A stretch of DNA of 64,000 nucleotides from Taibaiella helva (GCF_003545695.1 NZ_QUZZ01000007.1:1-64000); one strand, 5' to 3'. Shown: positions 44,874 through 54,174, counted from the first letter of the stretch. Made by a program: numbers and translations. The notes: generated from the letters alone by a model not told the origin.

Positions 44874-45317
44874 ATGGCTAAAGAAATTTCGGGCTACGTA
44901 AAGCTCCAATGTAAAGGCGGCCAGGCCAACCCGGCTCCGCCGATCGGTCCAGCGTTGGGTTCCAAAGGTGTAAACATCATGGAATTCTGCAAACAATTCA
45001 ACGCACGTACACAGGACAAACAAGGTAAAATTTTACCCGTTCTCATTACTGTTTTCAGCGACAAGTCTTTTGAATTTGTGATCAAAACGCCTCCCGCAGC
45101 AGTACAGCTGATGGAGCATGCCAAGATCAAGAGCGGATCCAAAGAGCCTAACCGTAACAAAGTAGGTAAAGTGACCTGGGCACAGGTGGAAGAGATCGCC
45201 AAAGATAAAATGGCCGATCTGAACTGCTTCACCGTAGAAAGCGCCATGAAAATGGTAGCCGGTACTGCCCGCAGCATGGGACTCACAGTTGATGGTACTG
45301 CACCCTGGCAGAATTAA
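44874..45317 (+). CDS. rplK: Ribosomal protein uL11
   Basis: 147 residues, full length. The N-terminal domain begins [28 protein letters not shown] and the rRNA-binding C-terminal domain has [18 protein letters not shown]. It forms the base of the stalk and binds 23S rRNA at the GTPase centre. First gene of the rplKAJL operon; secE and nusG, which usually stand before it, are absent here. Confidence 0.98.
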   Translation: MAKEISGYVKLQCKGGQANPAPPIGPALGSKGVNIMEFCKQFNARTQDKQGKILPVLITVFSDKSFEFVIKTPPAAVQLMEHAKIKSGSKEPNRNKVGKVTWAQVEEIAKDKMADLNCFTVESAMKMVAGTARSMGLTVDGTAPWQN

Positions 45318-45353
45318 TCCCTATTGGTTCACCTTATTTAAACATTTGTTGCA

Positions 45354-46049
45354 ATGGCATCTTTAAGTAAAAAAAGGAAAGCTGTAGAAGCTAAGCTTGA
45401 TAAAAATAAAGTGTATACCCTGGCCGAAGCGGCCCAGGTGGTAAAAGAGATCAACTGTACCAAGTTCGATAGCTCTGTAGACGTACACATCCGTCTGGGC
45501 ATCGATCCCAAGAAAGCCGACCAGGCACTGCGCGGTACAGTAACCCTTCCTCACGGAACCGGTAAAACGAAATCTGTCCTGGTACTTTGCCCTCCCGATA
45601 AAGAGGCTGAAGCCAAAGCTGCCGGCGCTGATTATGTAGGCCTGGACGAATTTATCCAGAAGATCGAAGGCGGATGGACCGATGTTGACGTTATCGTTGC
45701 TACGCCTTCCGTAATGCCCAAGATCGGTAAGCTGGGTAAAGTGCTGGGTCCCCGTAACCTGATGCCGAACCCCAAGACCGGTACGGTTACCAACGACGTA
45801 GCTGCTGCCGTAAACGACGTAAAAGGTGGTAAAATTGCGTTCAAAGTAGACAAAGCCGGTATTATCCACGCTTCCATCGGCCGCGTATCTTTCGAACCGA
45901 ATAAAATCGCTGAAAACGCTCAGGAGCTGATCAACACCCTGATCCGCATGAAACCCAGCACTGCTAAAGGTATCTATGTGAAAGGTGTGAGCATGGCCTC
46001 TTCCATGAGCCCTGGTTTAGCAATCGACACTAAATCTGTAGCGAACTAA
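45354..46049 (+). CDS. rplA: Ribosomal protein uL1
   Basis: 231 residues. Typical segments are [20 protein letters not shown], the motif [14 protein letters not shown] (rRNA binding) and the C-terminal [19 protein letters not shown]. It lines the L1 stalk that moves deacylated tRNA out. It follows rplK after 36 bases. Confidence 0.98.
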   Translation: MASLSKKRKAVEAKLDKNKVYTLAEAAQVVKEINCTKFDSSVDVHIRLGIDPKKADQALRGTVTLPHGTGKTKSVLVLCPPDKEAEAKAAGADYVGLDEFIQKIEGGWTDVDVIVATPSVMPKIGKLGKVLGPRNLMPNPKTGTVTNDVAAAVNDVKGGKIAFKVDKAGIIHASIGRVSFEPNKIAENAQELINTLIRMKPSTAKGIYVKGVSMASSMSPGLAIDTKSVAN

Positions 46050-46139
46050 GAAGCCCCCCGAGACCCCGTTACAGGGTTGAACGTGGCAGCAGAATCGACA
46101 TTGTATAACCGTCCCGACAGGGTCAAAATCATTTAGAAA
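46050..46139 (+). promoter_or_regulatory. Possible L10 leader before rplJ
   Basis: A 90-base gap holds GACCCCGTTACAGGGTTG and GTCCCGACAGGGTC, which could form short stems around a GGCAGCAGAATCG piece. The place fits an L10-type autoregulatory leader, but I cannot confirm the kink-turn by eye. Confidence 0.35.
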
Positions 46140-46718
46140 ATGAACACTGCTCAAAAATCTGAAGCGATTGAGCTTTTAAAAGATAAATTCTCACAATACA
46201 GTAACTTTTATGTTACCAATACGGAGTCTTTAACTGTAGCGCAGGTAAACCAGCTCCGCAGGACCTGCTTCGAGAAGAATGTAGAGATGAAAGTAGCTAA
46301 GAATACTTTGATCCGCAAAGCGCTCGAAAGCCTGAACAGCGAAAAGTATGCCGGTATCTATGATGCGCTGCATGGCGTAACTGCCCTGATGTTCTCCGAC
46401 TCTCCCAAGGAGCCCGCTGTGATCATCAGCTCTTTCCGCAACTCTTCTAAAGGTGAAAAGCCCGCTCTGAAAGCTGCTTTCATCGGCGAAGACCTGTTCA
46501 TCGGCGACAACCAGCTGGCTGCGCTGAAAAACATCAAGACCAAGAACGAGCTTATCGGCGAAGTTATCGGCTTGCTGCAATCACCGATCAGCCGCGTGAT
46601 CTCTGCCCTGCAGAATCAATCGGAGAAAGGTGGTGGCGATGCGCCTGAAGCTGCTCCCGACGCTCCCGCGACAGACGCACCGGAAGCTGCTGCTCCCGAA
46701 GCACCTGCTGCTGAGTAA
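46140..46718 (+). CDS. rplJ: Ribosomal protein uL10
   Basis: 192 residues, with the usual rRNA-binding N-terminal part (SQYSNFYVTNTESLTVAQVN) and the motif VAKNTLIRKAL. The C-terminal helix that binds L7/L12 dimers is followed by a Pro/Ala-rich tail with APD and APE runs, longer than in E. coli. It anchors the stalk. It comes 90 bases after rplA and 97 before rplL. Confidence 0.96.
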   Translation: MNTAQKSEAIELLKDKFSQYSNFYVTNTESLTVAQVNQLRRTCFEKNVEMKVAKNTLIRKALESLNSEKYAGIYDALHGVTALMFSDSPKEPAVIISSFRNSSKGEKPALKAAFIGEDLFIGDNQLAALKNIKTKNELIGEVIGLLQSPISRVISALQNQSEKGGGDAPEAAPDAPATDAPEAAAPEAPAAE

Positions 46719-46815
46719 GTATCCGGCAGCTTAAAGCTGCCCCTTAATAACGGCTTCCAAGTCCACATATAATTACAGTAACAACATTTTAAAAACATTC
46801 AAAAAATTTATAAAA

Positions 46816-47190
46816 ATGGCAGACGTAAAAGCATTAGCCGAATCATTAGTAAACTTAACCGTTAAAGAAGTTCAGGAACTGGCTGACGTACTGAAAGCTG
46901 AATACGGCATTGAGCCCGCAGCAGCAGCAGTAGTAGTAGCTGCCGGCGACGGTGGTGGCGCAGCAGCAGCGGCGGAAAAAACTGAGTTCGACGTTATCCT
47001 GAAGAACGCAGGCGCTTCTAAGCTGAACGTAGTAAAAGTGGTGAAAGACCTGACCGGTCTGGGTCTGAAAGAGGCTAAAGAACTGGTTGACGGCGCTCCC
47101 AAAGCGGTTAAAGAGAAAATCTCTAAAGCTGAAGCCGACGATATCGCTGGCAAGCTTAAAGAAGCTGGCGCTGAAGTTGAAGTTGCCTAA
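46816..47190 (+). CDS. rplL: Ribosomal protein bL12 (L7/L12)
   Basis: 124 residues. N-terminal dimer domain ([20 protein letters not shown]), an Ala/Gly-rich hinge ([18 protein letters not shown]) and the factor-binding domain ([34 protein letters not shown]). It recruits translation factors. It ends the operon: a terminator follows and rpoB is not next. Confidence 0.98.
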   Translation: MADVKALAESLVNLTVKEVQELADVLKAEYGIEPAAAAVVVAAGDGGGAAAAAEKTEFDVILKNAGASKLNVVKVVKDLTGLGLKEAKELVDGAPKAVKEKISKAEADDIAGKLKEAGAEVEVA

Positions 47191-47212
47191 TTTTCTTAGC
47201 GAATTTTATCGC

Positions 47213-47240
47213 AAAGAGCTGTCCCTTTGGACAGCTCTTT
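47213..47240 (+). terminator. Terminator of rplKAJL
   Basis: AAAGAGCTGTCC pairs perfectly with GGACAGCTCTTT across CTTT and is followed by CTTTATATAC. It sits 22 bases after the rplL stop. Confidence 0.85.
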
Positions 47241-47370
47241 CTTTATATACTTGTTTTTGACCATGGATTGTCAAGATAAAAATCAAGTGAAAAAGCTAGG
47301 ATGCAACTTAAGTATGTCCTGATGAAAATCCGGAACATCGGCTCAGAACCCGGAGAATTGAACGCTTCAG

Positions 47371-47500
47371 CCAGGCGGTCGGACGTGCAACGGCCTGAAC
47401 TGCTGGATCCGTACCTTTCTTGGCAACCCTGGTTTTGTTCCTATCAATTTATGTTTGTTCATGGTGGTACTACAAACGTTTGGCACCTACAGAGCCTATA
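47371..47500 (+). repeat. Dispersed intergenic repeat, copy 4 (degenerate)
   Basis: Module B in reverse (GGTCGGACGTGCAACGGCCTG) is followed by module A (GCAACCCTGGTTTTGTTCCTA, CTACAAACGTTTGGCACCTAC). The order and relative orientation are those of copy 3, not of copies 1 and 2. It has drifted most, as the central hairpin is lost. No gene is seen from 47241 to 47745. Confidence 0.65.
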
Positions 47501-47672
47501 GCACGGATAACTATAGGATTGGGTATAAATGGGTGCCCGGCCCAGACGGTGCTATCTTATCATTTTGGGTAGCTTTTTTGTACTTCCCGGCCGCTCATGC
47601 TGAACTGGCCAGAGCGAGGGCTGGCTATCTCCATATAAGCAGAAAAATCCCTTTAATTTCCTGTTTTTAGGG

Positions 47673-47680
47673 TACCTTTG
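47673..47680 (+). promoter_or_regulatory. Putative -7 element of the desaturase gene
   Basis: TACCTTTG, a perfect TAnnTTTG, 65 bases before the start codon. The -33 region is TTTA rather than TTTG at a spacer of 17. Confidence 0.5.
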
Positions 47681-47745
47681 AGCGATTCTGAAAAGGTGGC
47701 GCCGGTGCGGCGCATTGTTTTATTTATTTTTTAATCCGAGGACGA

Positions 47746-48864
47746 ATGCCGAAAGTAACCTATAACAATAAGAACGCAGTGTTCTTTCCGTCGTTAAAGA
47801 AGGCTGTTGAGGACTATTTTGTTGCTCAGCAGGTGAAGAAGACCGGTAACTGGAGATTGTATACGAAGACGGCGGTGCTTATAGGCGCAGCGATCGCTTT
47901 ATACCTCACCCTTTTGTTTACGACCATCCCGGTGTGGGCAGGCATTGTCTGCAGCACGGTGCTGGGCGTGGTGCTGGCCGGCATCGGCTTCGATGTGATG
48001 CACGATGCCTGTCATGGCAGCTACTCTTCCCGCAAGTGGGTGAATGAGCTGATGAGCCTTACCCTGAACGCACTTGGCGGCAATGCTTTCTTCTGGAAGC
48101 AGAAGCACAATATTGTGCACCATACTTATACCAATGTCGATGGCGTGGACGACGATATCGCCCGTAGCCCTTTTATCCGTATGTGTAACACGCAGCGCTG
48201 GGTGCCAGCGCATCGTTACCAGCACATTTACCTGCCTTTCCTGTACATGCTGGCCTCTATCTTCTGGGTATTCGTTTCCGACCCGATGAAGTATGCCACC
48301 CAAAAGGTATATACGACGCCGATGCCCAAGATGGACCGCAAGGAGCATGTCATTTTCTGGGTCAGCAAGGCGCTGTACCTGGTGTTTTACATTGCCGTAC
48401 CCATCGTGCTTGTCGGCTGGCAGGCCTGGCTGGTGGGCTTCCTGTGTATGCATGCCGCCATGGGCTTTACGCTTACCATCGTATTCCAGCTGGCGCATGT
48501 GGTGGAGGAAACGGAATTTGAATTCGTAGATGCTTCCGACTTCAAGCATATCGAGAACGAATGGGCTATCCACCAGATCAAGACCACTGCCAACTTCTCT
48601 CCCCGGAGCTGGTTCATTACCTGGTTTGTGGGCGGGCTCAATTTCCAGATCGAGCATCATCTCTTCCCCCGTATCAGCCATGTGCACTATCCTGCATTGA
48701 GCAAGATCGTGCAGGCTAAATGTGCGGAGTTCGGCATCAACTATGTGAGCACCCCCAATATTTTTGCCGCGGTCAATTCCCACTTTCGCTTTATCAAGCA
48801 GCTGGGCCAGCGCCCTGAAAATCCCGTGGCCATACAGAAGCGGCCGCTGGTGGAAATGGCTTGA
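47746..48864 (+). CDS. Membrane fatty acid desaturase
   Basis: 372 residues with four membrane helices. The three His boxes of the front-end/acyl-lipid type are present: HDACHGS, HNIVHH and QIEHHLFP, the last with the Gln as first residue. It inserts a double bond into fatty acyl chains using a di-iron centre. A cold-response role is likely from the family only. Single-gene unit with its own promoter. Confidence 0.93.
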   Translation: MPKVTYNNKNAVFFPSLKKAVEDYFVAQQVKKTGNWRLYTKTAVLIGAAIALYLTLLFTTIPVWAGIVCSTVLGVVLAGIGFDVMHDACHGSYSSRKWVNELMSLTLNALGGNAFFWKQKHNIVHHTYTNVDGVDDDIARSPFIRMCNTQRWVPAHRYQHIYLPFLYMLASIFWVFVSDPMKYATQKVYTTPMPKMDRKEHVIFWVSKALYLVFYIAVPIVLVGWQAWLVGFLCMHAAMGFTLTIVFQLAHVVEETEFEFVDASDFKHIENEWAIHQIKTTANFSPRSWFITWFVGGLNFQIEHHLFPRISHVHYPALSKIVQAKCAEFGINYVSTPNIFAAVNSHFRFIKQLGQRPENPVAIQKRPLVEMA

Positions 48865-49076
48865 GAAAAATATCTTTATTGACTATACACAAAATACCTC
48901 CGTGTCCTTGAACTTGTCGGAAGAATAACAACAATGTGGTACTTCAACGGACTTAGCAAAAGGTAGACCTGAGTAATGTTTCCTATATCAGTATAATTGG
49001 ACGTCTTTACCGGACCTATGCCAATATGATACAGAAGCTGTCTTATGGAAGGTAGCTTTTCACTTTTGCTGGCATA
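48865..49076. other. Intergenic region after the desaturase gene
   Basis: About 210 bases between converging genes. I see no gene, repeat or clear terminator here. Confidence 0.4.
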
Positions 49077-49409
49077 TCATGACTTTGTGAATAGTACGGG
49101 ATGGAACGGGTCTTCACGCGCCATGCGCCATTGCTGGTAACGCACGGTTTCCTTTTTTAATTGTTGCAACAATAACCAGAAGCAGGCGCCGTCGTCGATC
49201 CAGCCGACAAAAGGAATAAAATCGGGGAGCAGGTCGAAGGGGAAGAGGATATAGACGAGGCACAGGAGCATCGCCAGGATAGTAAAGAATGAGAAGCGGT
49301 AACGGCCCTTAACGACATCGCGCAGCATCGGCCATAGCAGCTTACGGCTGCGATACACAGCGTAGGCATTGCCGGCATATCGCCTGTATTTTTTCCATTG
49401 ACGGACCAT
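49077..49409 (-). CDS. YkvA-like (DUF1232) membrane protein
   Basis: 110 residues. A basic N-terminus (RQWKKYRRYAGNAYAVYRSRK) and one membrane helix with the DUF1232 signature YILFPFDLLPDFIPFVGWIDD, then a second hydrophobic stretch. Role unknown. It is transcribed toward the desaturase gene and stands alone. Confidence 0.85.
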   Translation of the reverse strand: MVRQWKKYRRYAGNAYAVYRSRKLLWPMLRDVVKGRYRFSFFTILAMLLCLVYILFPFDLLPDFIPFVGWIDDGACFWLLLQQLKKETVRYQQWRMAREDPFHPVLFTKS

Positions 49410-49490
49410 AATTAAAATTAAGCCCTTTTCTAAAAGCTGTTGCAGGCTTTAGCCAAAAGATAACAACCTGCAGCCCTGTCCCCCAAAAAC

Positions 49491-49515
49491 AGCGCGCGGC
49501 CCTGGACCGCGCGCT
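49491..49515 (-). terminator. Terminator of the T9SS cargo gene
   Basis: AGCGCGCGG/CCGCGCGCT stem with a seven-base loop; on the minus strand five T follow. It lies 20 bases after the stop. Confidence 0.85.
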
Positions 49516-49534
49516 GCCGAAAGAGCAGTAATGC

Positions 49535-50932
49535 TTATTGCTTGACTAATTTGCTGCTCCAGGTCTTACCCGCAGCGTCCCTGATCAGCAGGAGGTAATG
49601 GCCGGGGTTTAACCGGGGCAGGTTTAGCCTGTTTGATCCTATGTTCAATTTCAGACTGGCGCGCAATACTTCTCTTCCGGTAATATCGGTGAGGCATACG
49701 GCAGCCTGTTCTCCTTGCTTTCCTTTCCAGTCGATGGTAATACTTTTGTCAAAGGGATTGGGATAAACGCTGAAATCCCCGCTGGTAGCAATGGGTTTTA
49801 TCGAAACGGTACTTTCGTAAGTTTCATAGTAATGTTTGATGCTGCGCCTGGGAGCATGCTCACCTGCTCTGTAAACCAGCAGGCTGTCCGGCTCGCCGAA
49901 GCTGGTGTACCGGTATACGCCCACATCTTTGAGCCGCATGCTGCTTGTCGTTGGATCGTAGTCATGCAATTGCGCAGAATCGGGTAAACCGCTTGTTCCG
50001 GGGTAATTGATCCATGTGAAACCGAATATGTCATCCGGCATCCCGGTTTGTGTCAGCTTGATCAGGCTTGAGTGGAAAGTAGTGTAGGAAATGCCGGGTG
50101 TATAGCCCATGGAATCTATGGCATTCACGCTTACATCGGGAATGGAAAAGTCTTCCATGGTCATCTTCATCAGCTCCCCGGCCGGGTAGTAGTAGAAAGC
50201 CATCTTTCCAACCCTTAACGTGGGGCTGAGCGGGTTGCCATAAGAGACTATGGAATCGAGCTTGTCATTACTGTTATAATAATACCTGTAGGTCCCGTAA
50301 AGCCGGTAGGCGCTGCCTGTGTTGTCAAATATGCTGTCTGTCAGCACCCGCGTAAAGGTGTTGTTATAGCTGAATGTTCTTTTGCGCAGCGTATCGTAAT
50401 GGCTGCCGTTATCATTGCTTTCGAGGGAATACGACAGCACCCGGTATTCCTGGGCATTATAAGCATTGACCTGGCGGGAGGCCTGGTCCTCGAAATGCGA
50501 GGTTGTCTGGCTGATCTTGTTATCCGGGCGATAGCTGGCGACTTCAAAGCGTGTAAAACCTTCTGACGTGTACCGGATGCTGTCCGGCATGCTTGTCGGG
50601 CTCTGCGCCGGCATCGTCGGTCCCTGGTCATCCTGGAAGGAGCGGCGGTATCCGTGTGCATCGTTATAGTTAAACTTTGATCCGCGCGAACCAGAATAGC
50701 GGTATGCGGTTGAATCGTCGACAAGTCCGTTTTCGGTATATGTCGTTGTTGCAATAACGCGATGCGCGATACCGGTCGGTTTTTGCACTGAGGCTTCGCT
50801 TTGCCTCTGGAGAAAGTTATTAAGCCATGCCGATTGCGCTTTCATCTTTTCTTTGGCCAGCTGTGCCGGGCTCTGCGCCTGTGCCTGCAACAGGCAACCT
50901 ATAGTGGCCGCCAGTAAAATTGTTGTTTTCAT
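49535..50932 (-). CDS. T9SS-exported protein with C-terminal sorting domain
   Basis: 465 residues: signal peptide (MKTTILLAATIGCLLQAQAQ), a middle region with YRYYYNSNDKLDSIV-like repeats that recall the YD-repeat or Rhs-type beta hairpins, and a T9SS type A domain (FSVYPNPFDKSITIDW ... HYLLLIRDAAGK) at the end. It should be secreted by the type IX system and fixed on the outer surface. The function of the body is unknown. Single gene with a terminator. Confidence 0.85.
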   Translation of the reverse strand: MKTTILLAATIGCLLQAQAQSPAQLAKEKMKAQSAWLNNFLQRQSEASVQKPTGIAHRVIATTTYTENGLVDDSTAYRYSGSRGSKFNYNDAHGYRRSFQDDQGPTMPAQSPTSMPDSIRYTSEGFTRFEVASYRPDNKISQTTSHFEDQASRQVNAYNAQEYRVLSYSLESNDNGSHYDTLRKRTFSYNNTFTRVLTDSIFDNTGSAYRLYGTYRYYYNSNDKLDSIVSYGNPLSPTLRVGKMAFYYYPAGELMKMTMEDFSIPDVSVNAIDSMGYTPGISYTTFHSSLIKLTQTGMPDDIFGFTWINYPGTSGLPDSAQLHDYDPTTSSMRLKDVGVYRYTSFGEPDSLLVYRAGEHAPRRSIKHYYETYESTVSIKPIATSGDFSVYPNPFDKSITIDWKGKQGEQAAVCLTDITGREVLRASLKLNIGSNRLNLPRLNPGHYLLLIRDAAGKTWSSKLVKQ

Positions 50933-51138
50933 GTTCTTCCGAATTGCTTTTGCTGAAGAGACGTGATATAAACGGGCTTGTACCAGGCGGCAGCACGGAG
51001 ATTTGAGGAAATACTGGTTTCAGGGTAGGGACCTTCTGCTTATTAATGAGCAGCGGCTTTCAACAAATGTCTGATTTTACGCTTATTTTAAAAATATGAA
51101 AATAAACTTCAACCTGAGTTGGTAGCAGAGAAGCGGCA

Positions 51139-51852
51139 CTAAGAGATCATATTGGCCCGCATTATTTCGAGAAATGCGGCTTTATAAGCATTGCCGATCG
51201 CAATTTCCACTTTGCCGTTCCGTTTCAGACGGATGATATTCATATCCACAGAGGCAATATTGGCAATGGGTATGATGTAGGATTTATGTACCCTGATGAA
51301 ATGCTTTTTAAGAAGGTTCTCTTCCAGGTCTTTCAGGTTCATCAGCGACAGTATCTTCTGGGTACCGCAAACAATAGCAACATAGTTGCGCATTCCCTCT
51401 ATATAATCAATGTCTGCTATGTCGATCTTGATCAGCTTTCCCTTGCTATCGCCCTGGACAATGATAAAGTCGCGCTCAGCTTGCTCTTTTTTCAGCGGTT
51501 CCAGGATATCCTGCGCCTTTTGCGCCGCTTTCAGAAATCTTGGAAAGTGTACCGGCTTCAGCAGGTAGTCAATCGCATTCAGCTCAAAGCCATCCAGCGC
51601 ATACCGGTCATACGCCGTGGTAAAGATCACTTTGCATTTCCCGTTTATGGCTTGCATCACTTCCAGTCCTGTCAGCCTGGACATCTGGATATCGAGAAAC
51701 AACAGATCCACCTGCCGCTCATGGATCAGCTGTAATCCTTCTATAGGATTCCTGGTAGCGCCCACCAGGTTGAAGCAGGGGACTTCGCCTATATAAGCAG
51801 CGATGACATCGATCGCCGCCTGTTCATCATCTATTATCAGGCAATGGATCAT
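51139..51852 (-). CDS. LytTR family response regulator without kinase
   Basis: 237 residues. Receiver with LIIDDEQAAIDVIAAYIGE, phospho-acceptor Asp in LLFLDIQMSRLTG and Lys in LLKPVHFPRFL; the LytTR domain contains DYIEGMRNYVAI and FIRVHKSYIIP. The histidine kinase usually next to such genes is missing. It lies downstream of the second LanC gene on the same strand, 233 bases away, but a hairpin separates them. In the other LanC locus a LytTR system is also the neighbour. Confidence 0.92.
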   Translation of the reverse strand: MIHCLIIDDEQAAIDVIAAYIGEVPCFNLVGATRNPIEGLQLIHERQVDLLFLDIQMSRLTGLEVMQAINGKCKVIFTTAYDRYALDGFELNAIDYLLKPVHFPRFLKAAQKAQDILEPLKKEQAERDFIIVQGDSKGKLIKIDIADIDYIEGMRNYVAIVCGTQKILSLMNLKDLEENLLKKHFIRVHKSYIIPIANIASVDMNIIRLKRNGKVEIAIGNAYKAAFLEIMRANMIS

Positions 51853-52016
51853 AACCTTATCGGGTTCATTTATCAGGATAGGCAGGAGTTCGCCCTGAAC
51901 GGCTGTATGTCGTTCTTAATGTGAAGATAAAGGCTTATCGGGATATAGCCGTTTCCATCTATGGTTTATATTGATGATGCTGAAATTGCCAGTAGCTCCT
52001 TCCTAAAATACGAAAG

Positions 52017-52037
52017 CCCCGATCTTACAGAACGGGG
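52017..52037 (-). terminator. Terminator of the second LanC unit
   Basis: CCCCG and CGGGG pair, with a mismatched T and an inner TCT/AGA, and the sequence continues CTTTC on the minus strand. It lies 48 bases after the lanC stop. The T-run is poor. Confidence 0.5.
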
Positions 52038-52084
52038 ATCGTCCGGATTCCGGATCAACATGATTGCTTCAGCGTATGATTTGC

Positions 52085-53260
52085 CTAAAGCAGGAAGGCC
52101 TTCGCCCAATTCATAGGCCTGTTGGCCATGTATTCTATAAGCACAAGGCCTACTCCCGGCCAGCCCTCAAGGATGCTTACCGGGTTGGCGCTATATTTTC
52201 CCTTTTCTATTTCATCGTCGATAAGCTCCATCGTAACTGCTATCCAGTAGCGATAGGCATCGAGATAGATCTGATTTTCACTTTCCTGGTATAAACACTT
52301 ATAAAACTGGGCCAGTCCCGCGCTGCCATGGCAAAAATGAGTATCCTTGCTCAGGGTGGCTTCTTCGTCTCTCCGGCCGACGGATTGCCGTCCTAACCGA
52401 TTGGCGATGTGTGTGTAGGCATCCGTTCCCAGCACCTTACCTGCGCGGTATAAAAGTAATACCGTATTCAGGTCGCCATAGCACCAGGCCAGCCGGTCTA
52501 TGCGGAAGGATTTATGCGGATCCAATTCCAGGTAGCAGGGAAAAGAAGAGTATTCATCCTGCATTGCACGGGCCGGCTGCTCCTGGCTAAGGATAAAGGC
52601 GATGCCCGCTCTGATGATCTGCTCAAGCCGTTCCTTATCCTTTACATTTGGCCAGGCATCGATCAGCAGCAGCAAAAAACCAGGAAGGCCATGTGCCAGG
52701 CCCAGGTCGACTTTTTTATTGTCAAGCCGCTCCAGGCTGGAATTCAAAAAATAGATACCATTGTCATGGGAAATGGCTGCAGTGCAAAATGCTGCTGTGA
52801 GCTCATTGACATATTGGTTGATCACCGGTGTTTGTACCCTGGAAGAAAAATAGTGGAGCGCACCCATGGCGCCGTGCAGGTAATCCACTTTTGTTTTGGT
52901 GATATGGTCCAGGGCTGCATCAAAAATATATCGGTCTATATCGGTCAGCTCTGTATCGATATCAAAATCCAGCAGGCCATTCTGCTGCAGGTTGCTGAGC
53001 ACATATCCTAGGCCCGCAGCGCCATCGCTGAAGGCATAGCCCGACAATGAGCCTTTATCATCATTCAAATGAGCAAACACCTGCTCCAGCAAGGCATCAG
53101 CCTTGTCATACAGCGCTTCGTCCTGCAGTGCTTCGCCGGCGTAGTAGTAATAGTATAACAGGCCCAGGGAGCCGCCCAGGAAGCCGTGATGCAGCGGCGG
53201 TACCAAAGACAGCACTTCGTTGATACGCGCTAATTTTGTGTTGCTGAGACTGGTGATCAT
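52085..53260 (-). CDS. LanC-like lanthionine synthetase C family protein, second locus
   Basis: 391 residues of alpha/alpha toroid. LGLAHG is at about 186-191, LAWCYGD at 257-263 and FCHGSAG at 309-315, so the zinc ligands C260, C310 and H311 are present, like those of the LanC at 761-1957. The Gly motifs GAMGALHYF and GWPGVGLVLIEY are also seen. It follows two tandem precursor genes on the same strand (121 bases). No LanB, LanT or LanP is near. It should close lanthionine rings after dehydration by an enzyme coded elsewhere. Overall it is only distantly similar to the first LanC. Confidence 0.85.
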   Translation of the reverse strand: MITSLSNTKLARINEVLSLVPPLHHGFLGGSLGLLYYYYYAGEALQDEALYDKADALLEQVFAHLNDDKGSLSGYAFSDGAAGLGYVLSNLQQNGLLDFDIDTELTDIDRYIFDAALDHITKTKVDYLHGAMGALHYFSSRVQTPVINQYVNELTAAFCTAAISHDNGIYFLNSSLERLDNKKVDLGLAHGLPGFLLLLIDAWPNVKDKERLEQIIRAGIAFILSQEQPARAMQDEYSSFPCYLELDPHKSFRIDRLAWCYGDLNTVLLLYRAGKVLGTDAYTHIANRLGRQSVGRRDEEATLSKDTHFCHGSAGLAQFYKCLYQESENQIYLDAYRYWIAVTMELIDDEIEKGKYSANPVSILEGWPGVGLVLIEYMANRPMNWAKAFLL

Positions 53261-53381
53261 GCTTTTCGATTTGCAATGTGGGTATATAGATCAGTTTCAT
53301 CTGCAGACAGAGCAATAGCATATATAAGCTACAAAAGAATCCCGGCAAGCCATGGATTGCCGGGATCTTAGATCTGTCAAC

Positions 53382-53591
53382 TTATTCCGGGCTTTCCAGG
53401 CCTTCTTCCAGGCACTTGCCTACCACCGAGCAATATCTTGATGGCATGCAGCAGGTTAAGCCGCTGCATTGCAGAAAGGACGTAGTTACCGCCGCCTCGC
53501 CACCCAAAAGCGTGTTTTGTTCGTTTTTGGTCAGATTGCTGACGACTTCTTTTCCCAGCTTCAGTTTACTGTTTTGTTTTGTACGCTTCAT
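53382..53591 (-). CDS. Class I lanthipeptide precursor, second of tandem pair
   Basis: 69 residues. The leader (KLKLGKEVVSNLTKNEQ) is the Bacteroidota type and ends in LGGE with a Gly-Gly at 30-31. The core has five Cys (C42, C47, C48, C54, C60) and several Thr and Ser (VTTSF, SGLT). It shares leader and core outline with the gene at 53652, so the two are a tandem duplication. The LanC gene follows after 121 bases. Confidence 0.8.
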   Translation of the reverse strand: MKRTKQNSKLKLGKEVVSNLTKNEQNTLLGGEAAVTTSFLQCSGLTCCMPSRYCSVVGKCLEEGLESPE

Positions 53592-53608
53592 AGATTTTTG
53601 ATTTTACT

Positions 53609-53626
53609 GAATAGGAATGCCTATTC
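53609..53626. promoter_or_regulatory. Short inverted repeat between the tandem precursors
   Basis: GAATAGG and CCTATTC flank AATG, a perfect 7-bp dyad just before the second precursor. The matching place before the first precursor has only a partial form (GAATGGTTATTC). It could be an operator or part of a weak terminator. Confidence 0.35.
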
Positions 53627-53651
53627 TTTAAGTGCCGCTTAATCTGCCGGC

Positions 53652-53870
53652 TTATTGGGGAGCCAGGCCTTCTTCTTCGAGACATTTAAATACCTGCGAA
53701 TAGGTTTTGGTTAACCCTGTTGGGTTACAGCATAAAAAGCCACTACAATCGCCAAAAGAAGTGGTCCATTGGGGCTCTCCTCCCTGAAGAGAGCGTTGCT
53801 CGTTCCTGGTCAGGCTGCTGACTACTTCTTTGCCCAGCTTCAGCTTGCTGTTTTGCTTTGTGCGTTTCAT
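53652..53870 (-). CDS. Class I lanthipeptide precursor, first of tandem pair
   Basis: 72 residues. Leader KLKLGKEVVSSLTRNEQ with a Gly-Gly at 30-31, and a core with four Cys (C42, C47, C48, C63), Thr-Thr-Ser near its start and a Thr/Ser-rich middle. The first 18 residues are identical to those of the second precursor, and the core keeps TTSF, C-S-G and CC. The ATTCAGTAAAATC leader before the ATG is also the same in both, which shows that the duplication included the upstream region. Confidence 0.8.
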   Translation of the reverse strand: MKRTKQNSKLKLGKEVVSSLTRNEQRSLQGGEPQWTTSFGDCSGFLCCNPTGLTKTYSQVFKCLEEEGLAPQ

Positions 53871-54148
53871 AGATTTTGATTTTACTGAATGGTTATTCCT
53901 ACTCTTTTAAAAGGTTTTCGGATTCCCCTTTTCCCGGCCGGGATAGACAGGTAAGCGATGCTTGTCCAGATTACTTATCTGAGAAACTAAAATAAGATGG
54001 GGGATAAGCTATAGGGGAATTAATACACCAAAGCGCTTTTGACCGGGATCAAAACAGGGATGTAAAGGACAAAGAAGCAATAGGTGCTTTTTGTAGCCGG
54101 ATATTTTGTTAAGTAGCAGAAGGGCCGGTGCAGGCGGATTTCAGGTAA

Positions 54149-54174
54149 AAAACCGGCCGCTGAAGGCCGGTTTT
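54149..54174 (-). terminator. Stand-alone hairpin with T-run on the minus strand
   Basis: AAAACCGGCC pairs perfectly with GGCCGGTTTT across GCTGAA, followed on the minus strand by six T. No gene is seen just before it on that strand, so it might block antisense transcription toward the lanthipeptide genes. Confidence 0.55.
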
